Source of the DNA: Dictyocoela muelleri
Lineage: Eukaryota; Microsporidia
Assembly: GCA_016256075.1 (NCBI GenBank)
Contig: SDVU01000395.1
Coordinates: forward strand, 1 to 13,927
Direction of reading: 5' to 3'
DNA length: 13,927 bases
The notes beneath the pieces were generated by a model. That model made no database searches. It worked only from the letters and a program-made list of their open reading frames with translations, and was not told the DNA's origin. A program made the translations under genes and the position numbers. Positions 8,338 through 13,927 of the stretch are shown here, piece after piece (the first letter of the stretch is position 1; each line of letters opens with the position of its first letter).

Positions 8338-8448
8338 TTTTTCTTTTTTTTAGTAAAAATTTTATCTATTTTTTTCCAAAATTTGATAATGGAAAGCATT
8401 TAATACTAATTTAAATTATTTTATATGTATTACAGAAAAAAGGGTGTT

Positions 8449-8600
8449 CAAAATTATTATAATAATTATAATTATTAAAATTATTATAATTATTATAATT
8501 ATTAAAATTATTATAATTATTAAAATTATTATAATTATTAAAATTATTATAATTATTAAAATTATTATAATTATTATAATTATTAAAATTATTATAATTA
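8449..8600 (+). repeat. 18-bp AT minisatellite abutting a transposon end
   Basis: Roughly eight units built from AAAATTATTATAATTATT, some with an extra ATTATA step. The array stops exactly where the left terminal repeat of the transposon begins (8602). In the reverse frame it gives an Asn/Tyr/Phe repeat that I regard as meaningless. Confidence 0.85.
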
Positions 8601-8601
8601 A

Positions 8602-8780
8602 TGTTAGAAGCGAAAAGTGATTTTCGCCAAAAATGCACATTTAATTTAAAATGCGTATTTTTGATGATAACAAAAATATAATTTATTTGATAAAATTTTA
8701 GTAAAACGCGAAAAAAACACATTTAAATTATAAATAAAAAATCAATTTTTGAAAATGAAAATTGTTAACGAGAAAAATTC
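8602..8780. repeat. Left terminal inverted repeat (179 bp)
   Basis: It matches the inverse complement of 10144-10324 almost base for base, from TGTTAGAAGCGAAAAGTG to GTTAACGAGAAAAATTC. Confidence 0.9.
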
Positions 8781-8839
8781 ATAACAAAACTACCAATGTC
8801 AAAAAAAATAAATATAAAAAATGAAAAGGAGAAAAATTG

Positions 8840-9972
8840 ATTTATTCAATATATTTCAAATGGTGTTATACCGATAGATTTGGTGGGTTCAAAAAAGAGA
8901 AATTTTATTTCAAAAGCAGATAAGATAAAAATTTCAGAAAATGGGCTTTTGATCAAAAAAAAAAGATAAGTATAAGATTTTTATAGGAATTTTGGAGAAG
9001 ATAAAAAGAAATATTTTAATCTACCAAACAAATATGCCTGGGCATATATCGGCAGATAAAATTTACCAAAAATTATCTTCTGATTATATTGGAATACGAA
9101 GAGGTGGTGTTATAAAATATGTAGACAAGTGTGAGACTTGTAAAATGACTGGTTCGCTTAAAATTAAACACAATTATACTTATATTTTAGCCAGAAAATC
9201 ACATGCAAGACTGTTTTTAGATATTGTATATTTATCACAGTATAAAGAAATAAATCACGAATATAGGTATATTTTAACATGTTTAAATAGTTTTTCCAAA
9301 TTTGCTTTCTTTTTTCAGGTTTTTAAAAAAGATGCAGGTATTGTTTCTGATAAATTAGATGAACTGTATTCAATTGAAGGTAGATGAGAGATAATACACA
9401 CAGATAATGGAAAGGTGTTTTGTAACTAAGAATTTAAACGAATAATTGATAAATATAATATGAAACATGTCAAATGAAGCCCGAGATACCCCAAATCATA
9501 GGGTTAAATCAAACGTTTTAATATTACTTTAAAGAATTGATTGTCTAAAACATTTTTTGGGAAGGAAAAGAAATGGATAGTAGAAATTCGCGACTTAATT
9601 TATCAATATAATCACACAGTTCATAGTGTCACTAAAAAAACACCATATGAACTATTCTGGGATTTTAAATTTAATTGTATTCATTCTAATACAATAACAA
9701 GTGAAAGTGAGATAATTGTAAACGTGAGAAAATATACGACCAAATTTTATACAAAAAATTAGGATGATATTGTTTTTAGGAAAGGAGACTATGTTTTTCT
9801 TGCCAAAGATTTTGATAACAATGTAAAAACATCAAAAAATACTCTTGACTGCAATTTTTTGAAACAATCTTTGTGGTTATTAAATCAGAAAATGGGTTAG
9901 TCTATATTCAGAATGAATCTTGGTGAAAAAATAGGGGCAAGTAAGAGAAGATTGAAGAAATTAAATTTCTAA
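8840..9972 (+). pseudogene. Degraded integrase gene of the Ginger-like transposon
   Basis: The order of parts is that of a Gypsy/Ginger-type integrase. An N-terminal HHCC zinc-binding region (about 8990-9165) ends in a CETC pair after a GHISADKIYQKL segment. A catalytic-core region (about 9200-9560) includes a first-Asp strand (FLDIVYL) and a HTDNG segment. A C-terminal region (about 9560-9960) includes a YNHTVHSVTKKTPYELFW segment typical of this class. The nearest domesticated relatives by look are KRBA2 and SCAND3, and similar proteins are frequent in microsporidia. The gene is not intact (at least three breaks) and should make no active enzyme. Confidence 0.8.
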
Positions 9973-10143
9973 TAAATTTCTGTTTTTTTAATAGTAATTC
10001 TTTCTTTTTAAAATTATTATTATTTAAAATTCATAAAACGGAGTATTTAAATATTTTTCCGTAACAATATTTCAAATTAATTTTAAAAATTATTATTTTT
10101 TTATTAAAAACTTTAAAATAAATTGAATAATTAAATAAAACCG

Positions 10144-10324
10144 TGCATTTTTCGCGTTAACAATTTTCATTTTCAAAAATTGATTTTTTTATTTATAATT
10201 TAAATGTGCCTTTTTCGCATTTTACTAAAATTTTATCAAATAAATTATATTTTTGTTTTCATCAAAAATACCCCTTTTAAATTAAATGTCCATTTTTGGC
10301 GAAAAACACTTTTCGCTTCTAACA
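10144..10324. repeat. Right terminal inverted repeat (181 bp)
   Basis: This is the partner of 8602-8780. It ends at CTTCTAACA, a few bases before the body of SINE-like copy A. Confidence 0.9.
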
Positions 10325-10332
10325 ATAAATAA

Positions 10333-10700
10333 TGAGGGAATGACATTAGGCGGTCATAACTATAGAAGTATATGAATAATACACGATCTAGTGTGGTATA
10401 GCTTATTATGACTTGGTCTAATCTTTTATAAATAAGTATAAGTGACTCTTCTAGGTGTGGGATGAATGCGGTGTTGCATCTCGGCAAAAAGTAGTGAAAA
10501 ATAAAAATTCATGAAAAACAAAATTACCTGTATCCTGCTGAGTCATTGATAAAACGAAAATCGCGTATACAGCTGGGCGTCTGGGTAGCTTAGGAAGTGA
10601 CGTATTATTAGAACACTAGGAACCAAAGGTCACAGACCACGGTTGGAGACAACTCTCCGGGTTGGCAGCTATGGATGTTGTCAGCATGTAATATATATAG
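10333..10700 (+). mobile_element. SINE-like body, copy A
   Basis: It shares its full length with 13227-13590 and most of it with 12775-13046: ATTAGGCGG start, GTGTGGTATAGCT, GCATCTCGGCAAAA, CCTGCTGA-TCATTGATAAAACG, the A-box-like TAGCTTAGGAAG (10586-10597), the B-box-like GGTTGGAGAC (10641-10650), GGCAGCTATGGATGTTGTCAG, and a TA-rich tail. The hairpin GGAGA-CAAC-TCTCC is at 10645-10658. GACAAC (10648-10653) can instead pair with GTTGTC (10677-10682). No tRNA-like head adjoins it, because the Ginger-like transposon ends about 8 bases upstream. Confidence 0.85.
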
Positions 10701-10823
10701 AATAAAACGCAACAATAATTATCTAATTTTTAATTTTAATTTAAATTTAAATAATGATTAAAACAATCAAAAGGTTTAATTTAAAATTTTAAATTAAAAA
10801 TGAATTTAAATTAAATTAATAAA

Positions 10824-10827
10824 CCCC
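10824..10827 (+). promoter_or_regulatory. CCCC motif before the AC19 start
   Basis: A CCCC run ends 5 bases before the ATG, in sequence that is otherwise nearly all A and T. CCC-like signals close to the start codon are a known microsporidian feature. It supports the first ATG as the start. Confidence 0.5.
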
Positions 10828-10832
10828 ACAGA

Positions 10833-11153
10833 ATGGATGAAAATCAAACAAACAGAGTAAACATGATAAATGATTTCACAATATCAATAAAAAATGAAGA
10901 TCACACTTTATTAAATGTTCTGCAACACATGATAAATCAGAACTATTCAGGAGAAAAAGTTGAATTGTGTGGATATGTAATTCCGCATCCATCTGAGAAT
11001 ATTTCGCAATTGAGAGTACAATTTGAAAATGAAGATAAACAAAACTATTTAAATATGCTTTATAAAACAAAGGAAGGTCTTGAAAGTATTAAGGAAATGA
11101 CTAATTATGTTGAGATTTTATTTGATAGGGAAATTACTAATTTTCGAAGATAA
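10833..11153 (+). CDS. RNA polymerase I and III subunit AC19 (RPAC2)
   Basis: A 106-residue RPB11/AC19-family protein. AC19 pairs with AC40 to form the assembly platform shared by RNA polymerases I and III in the nucleus, the counterpart of the bacterial alpha dimer. The family signature is clear: EDHTL (22-26), then VELCGYVIPHPSE (43-55), where C-G-Y-x-I-P-H-P-S-E is diagnostic for AC19 over RPB11, then LRVQF (60-64). Where most relatives have HTLGN it has HTLLN, losing the usual glycine. The protein is short: yeast AC19 is about 140 residues, and the missing part is mainly the N-terminal tail, which fits the trimmed proteins of microsporidia. No intron is seen. M11 is a possible but less likely start. 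Confidence 0.93.
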   Translation: MDENQTNRVNMINDFTISIKNEDHTLLNVLQHMINQNYSGEKVELCGYVIPHPSENISQLRVQFENEDKQNYLNMLYKTKEGLESIKEMTNYVEILFDREITNFRR

Positions 11154-11884
11154 TTATAAATTCAAAACATTATTTATATTAAAAATATATTTTTCATTTA
11201 AAAAATATTTAAATTAAAAATATTTTTCATTTAAAATTCAATTATTTCTAAATTGGGTAAAGCGTTTAAAATTTATGTATTTATAATTTTTAGAAAATTT
11301 AAATATAGATTAAATTAATAATAAAATTATTAATTAATATATTTGAATAACATAACTTTTAAAAAATATAAATATGTTGATTTTTAATCTTTCAAAATTA
11401 AATTATTAAGTTCTTAAAAAGTGTATTATTAATTTTTATGTAAAAATGGTACACTTATTGATCATAAATACAATTATAAATTAAAAAATAGAATATAAAA
11501 AAGGATATAAAAATGTAAAGCAAATGAAATATAAAAAATTTTAAATTTAAAATTAAATCTAAAATTTAGTGGAATTAAATCGTTGATGTTTTTTAAATAT
11601 TATATTTAACACGTTATAAAAAAAATTATTTATCATTTTTAGTCTATGATATGCATTTTCACAAATAAATTATATAATGCCGTATTTAAAACCGAATAAA
11701 AGTAATAAAATAGTATGTAAAGTTTTCATCTTTTTCTTGAAAATTAAGTGTCACTAAAAAGCCTACAATAGCAGATCTTTATGCTCGCTTATTATTTTGA
11801 TTTATCAACATAATCAGTTTTGGAAGTTACATGAGCCTTATAAATGTAATTTTAATATCTACTTTTTTTTAAAAAAAATACAAT
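11154..11884. other. Gene-free spacer with a possible integrase relic
   Basis: Mostly featureless AT-rich DNA. Near 11745-11860 the plus strand holds short stretches (around TCACTAAAAAGCC and ATTTATCAACATAATCAG) that resemble pieces of the C-terminal integrase region at about 9600-9690, but in a different order. I treat this as a weak hint of a second, much older fragment. Confidence 0.35.
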
Positions 11885-11933
11885 AATTGTTGCGCGCGAA
11901 ACGCGCGACATGCGAAACGCGACCGCTTATTTT
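11885..11933. repeat. GC-rich islet 1 (GCGCGAAACGCGC type)
   Basis: A block of alternating GC in a nearly AT-only background: GCGCG-AAA-CGCGC forms a hairpin, followed by CATGCGAAACGCGACC. The latter recurs in inverted orientation at 12664-12700. Confidence 0.7.
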
Positions 11934-11972
11934 ACGTTCAATTTAACTTTATTCTCTGATTTTTTCAATTTA

Positions 11973-12035
11973 CCATGCGAGACGCGTTACATGCATGCGA
12001 GAAGCGTTACATCTACGCGACGAACGCTACACACC
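11973..12035 (+). repeat. GC-rich islet 2: three units of about 20 bp
   Basis: CATGCGAGACGCGTTACATG, CATGCGAGAAGCGTTACAT and CTACGCGACGAACGCTACAC are three related units in tandem. They share the GCGANRCG core with islets 1 and 3. Confidence 0.65.
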
Positions 12036-12653
12036 ATATATATTACGAAGTATATAATATTATTAACAAATAGTCATATCAACAACTGAGATTATTATTA
12101 TATTTATTTAATTACGCAATTAAAGCTTTATTAATAACCTAACAATTGTATTGGTAGTGGCTACGTAATAGCTTGACCTATGATCTACAATGTAAATTTT
12201 CTGAAATATATATTTTTTTTTATTTCAAAAAATAATAAAAATTTTGGTTCATAATATTTTTAAGAATTTACCTGTAATACAATTTTAATTATCAACAATA
12301 AAATTTACAATATAAATATTTTAATTAAAATTACTTTTTATACTTAGAATAGATATAAATATATATATTTTATATTTTTTTCATAATTCAATTTATGATT
12401 ATTAAACTTTTCTTTAAAAAATTAATAAAATTCTAATTTAAAATTTCAAAAAATTTATCAGACAAAAGTGAGCGAATTCGAATGTTTTGAGCTTCACGTT
12501 CGACAATAGATGTTAACTTAATAAATTAATCTGAAAACATAAATCACTATTTTATTTAAAACTAAATTTTAAAATAAAAATTTTAAAATAAAAAAAATTT
12601 AAAAAAATAACACAATTAAAAAAATTAAAAAAAATTAGAAAAATGCTTCAATG
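12036..12653. other. Gene-free AT-rich stretch
   Basis: No gene, RNA or strong repeat is visible. A few GC-bearing motifs near 12470-12510 have no match elsewhere in the window that I noticed. Confidence 0.5.
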
Positions 12654-12706
12654 GGAATCGAACCCGGTCGCTTTTCGCATGTCGCGCGCGAAGCACGCGA
12701 CAATAA
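12648..12706 (-). repeat. GC-rich islet 3 with a tRNA T-arm-like B box
   Basis: The minus strand reads GCGCGCGACATGCGAAAAGC, then GACCGGGTTCGATTCCC, then ATTGAAGCA and a T run. GGTTCGATTCC is a perfect Pol III B box and the T run could end Pol III transcription. TGCTTC upstream can pair with GAAGCA, but only 52 bases separate the outer ends, so this is not a normal tRNA. It is probably a decayed tRNA-derived repeat. Confidence 0.5.
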
Positions 12707-12774
12707 TTATAATTTTGATACATTTGTTGAGTTATTGTGATTTTAGTTTTTTTTCTCTAATATTAAAATGAGGC

Positions 12775-13046
12775 AGAAGGGACTCTCCTAGGTGTGGGGA
12801 TTATTTTGGCGACGCAGTCGGCAAAAAGTAGTGAAAAATAAAAATTCATGAAAAAGCTACTAATTACCTGTATCCTGCTGAATCATTGATAAAACGAAAA
12901 TCGCGTATTCAGCTTTGCTTCTGCGTAGCTTAAGAAGTGACGTATTATCATAACACCAGGAACCAAATTTCCGAAGGCCATGGTTGGAGACAACTCTCCG
13001 GGTTGGCAGCTATGGATGTTGTCAGGATGTAATATATAATATATAG
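12775..13046 (+). mobile_element. SINE-like body, copy B (5'-truncated)
   Basis: It matches copies A and C from GACTCTCCTAGGTGTGG onward: GTAGTGAAAAATAAAAATTC, CATTGATAAAACGAAAATCG, the A-box-like TAGCTTAAGAAG (12926-12937), the B-box-like GGTTGGAGAC (12982-12991), the invariant 3' block, and a TAATATATAATATATAG tail. The first 120 bases or so of the body are lost or unrecognisable, and no tRNA-like head in the same orientation precedes it. Confidence 0.85.
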
Positions 13047-13140
13047 TTTTTTTCAAATAGTTTTTTGTTGAAAATTATTAATATATCTGAATATTTTATA
13101 AATTAATAGATTTATTGTTAACTTGGCATTATTTTTTGTA

Positions 13141-13205
13141 ATAGATAGCTCGGTGGTTAACACATTTGAATGTAGGCATTAAAGTATCACAGTTTGAATT
13201 ATTTT
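13141..13205 (+). repeat. tRNA-like head of SINE-like copy C
   Basis: It reads ATAGCTCGGTGGTTAACACA, an A-box-like stretch, then TTGAATGTAGGCATTAAAGT, then GTATCACAGTTTGAATT, a decayed B box. It aligns with the minus-strand heads at 5600-5672 and 2848-2895. It lies about 22 bases before the body of copy C. Confidence 0.55.
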
Positions 13206-13226
13206 AAAATAAATTATTAAATAATT

Positions 13227-13590
13227 AGGAATGAAATTAAACGGTAAGAAATATGGCATTAATAATAGTTTTTTTTAGTGTGGTATAGCTGATTTTGTCT
13301 TGATTTAATGTAACAATGAAGGAGAAGGAGCCCTTTAGCTGTGGGTATGAGCGCGGCGACACATCTCGGCAAAATAAGTAGTGAAAAAAATTATGAAAAG
13401 CTTTTAATTACTCGCATCCTGCTGAGTAATTGATAAAACGAAAATAGAGTATACAGCTGGGCTTCTGGGTAGCTTAGGAAGTGATGTATTATTAGAATAC
13501 CAGGAACCAAAAGTCTAAAGACCAAGGTTGGAGACAACTCTCCGGGTTGGCAGCTATGGATGTTATCAGTATTAATATATAATATATATT
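13227..13590 (+). mobile_element. SINE-like body, copy C (most complete)
   Basis: Full-length body of about 364 bp that, with its head, makes a unit of about 450 bp. It has all the family blocks: ATTAAACGG, AGTGTGGTATAGCTG, GCGGCGACACATCTCGGCAA, ATTGATAAAACGAAAATA, TAGCTTAGGAAG (13470-13481), GGTTGGAGAC (13526-13535), GGCAGCTATGGATGTTATCAG, and the TAATATATAATATATATT tail. No coding frame runs through it, so it is non-autonomous. The alternative is the 3' end of an unseen LINE. Confidence 0.85.
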
Positions 13591-13617
13591 AAAAAATATA
13601 AATACTATCCTTTAGAG

Positions 13618-13841
13618 CAGTGTTTCTCAAACTTTTTTTATGTGTGTACCCCTTTTTAATATTTAAAATTTCCTCGGACCCCCAAATGTTGAAAAATCCT
13701 AGAATTCCATTAAATATATCAAATAAAAAAACAATTATATTCAAATATATAAATAAAATTTTTATAGTCTTTTTTGGTCTCATCCCCATTTAATACCCCC
13801 CCCCCCTAAAAATATTAAACCCTCATATTGAAAATACATTT

Positions 13842-13887
<46 letters not shown>

Positions 13888-13927
13888 TTTTAAATTCCCC
13901 CACCCCAATATCCCCCTTATGGGGGTT
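13618..13927 (+). mobile_element. Left end of a hAT-like element (runs off the window)
   Basis: The sequence from CAGTGTTTCTCAAACTTTTT, followed by a GTGTACCCCTTT stretch and CGGACCCCC, has the look of hAT termini and their MITEs in animals. The eight bases before it, CTTTAGAG, fit the size and TA-centred style of a hAT target duplication. The other end is not in the window, so neither the duplication nor a transposase can be confirmed. Confidence 0.6.
13795..13878. repeat. Homopolymer C, CA and TA simple repeats
   Basis: A run of about ten C residues near 13797-13806, an ACAC run near 13841-13852, and TA runs from about 13856 to 13883. All lie inside or just beyond the hAT-like sequence. 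Confidence 0.85.

Larger units (their letters stand above)
8602..10324 (+). mobile_element. Ginger-like integrase DNA transposon (broken)
   Basis: Terminal inverted repeats of about 180 bp (8602-8780 and 10144-10324) start TGTTAGAAGCGAAAAGTG and enclose a degraded integrase gene on the plus strand. Ginger elements are known as cut-and-paste transposons with a Gypsy-type integrase and termini beginning TGTNR, and TGTTA fits. No reverse transcriptase, capsid or polymerase sequence is present within 1.7 kb. The flanks (TTAA left, ATAA right) give only an imperfect 4-bp target duplication. The gene has several interruptions, so the copy is a fossil. The two ends differ at about ten positions plus one indel, so it is fairly young. 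A reduced relative of another integrase-bearing element is the main alternative. Confidence 0.7.

Noticed and set aside
8226-8600. CRISPR-like array
   Set aside because: The units are contiguous 17- and 18-bp tandem repeats without unique spacers, and the context is eukaryotic.
8411-8722. Minus-strand open frame giving an Asn/Tyr/Phe repeat protein
   Set aside because: It is the translation of the 18-bp AT minisatellite plus part of the transposon's left inverted repeat. A second frame over the same array is equally open.
10245-10487. 80-codon minus-strand open frame
   Set aside because: It spans the right terminal inverted repeat and the start of SINE-like copy A, so it is chance reading through two repeats.
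10530-10575. Hammerhead ribozyme core in the SINE-like body
   Set aside because: CTGA and GAAA occur near each other, but the required CUGANGA core and the three stems are not there.
12650-12702. A minimal tRNA bounded by TGCTTC and GAAGCA
   Set aside because: Only 52 bases lie between the outer ends and the T stem pairs at just three positions. A decayed tRNA-derived repeat is more likely.
13589-13789. 66-codon minus-strand open frame
   Set aside because: It overlaps the SINE-like tail and the hAT-like terminus and has no motif.
13905-13927. Telomere or promoter signal from the CCCCC/GGGGG palindrome at the window edge
   Set aside because: It is a single short inverted C/G run, cut by the window end and with no repeated unit.

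Overview
The window is a strongly AT-rich, gene-poor eukaryotic segment crowded with repeats. Two host genes are clear, and neither shows an intron: a TBC-domain Rab GTPase-activating protein on the minus strand (6266-7852) and the small RNA polymerase I/III subunit AC19 on the plus strand (10833-11153). The compact AC19 with a CCCC run just before its start codon, the intronless genes, the Asn/Lys-rich low-complexity protein segments and an integrase resembling the KRBA2/SCAND3-like proteins common in microsporidia all point to a large-genome, AT-rich microsporidian. This is an inference. Another AT-rich protist, such as a Dictyostelium-like one, is not excluded.

Layout. Positions 1-6265 hold no gene I can support. 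They contain a 43-bp-arm hairpin (406-498), a 60-bp tandem duplication (1103-1222), a composite inverted and direct repeat structure (2205-3064), two foldback elements (3225-3540 and 4820-5252), a short-TIR element (about 3897-4718) and a duplicated 110-bp segment. The TBC gene follows, then two AT minisatellites. At 8602-10324 lies a DNA transposon of about 1.7 kb with 180-bp terminal inverted repeats starting TGTTA and a broken integrase gene, best described as Ginger-like. AC19 follows. The right third holds GC-rich islets, two more copies of a SINE-like family, and the left end of a hAT-like element that runs off the window.

The main discovery is a SINE-like family of about 450 bp, with four body-bearing copies and one head-only copy. 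A tRNA-like head lies 15-30 bases upstream of a body of about 365 bp in three cases, always in the same orientation. The body ends in a nearly invariant structured segment (hairpin GGAGA-CAAC-TCTCC) and a TA-rich tail. The Ginger-like transposon appears to have landed in the linker of one of these copies. The two host genes have no evident functional link and look like islands in a transposon-derived landscape.
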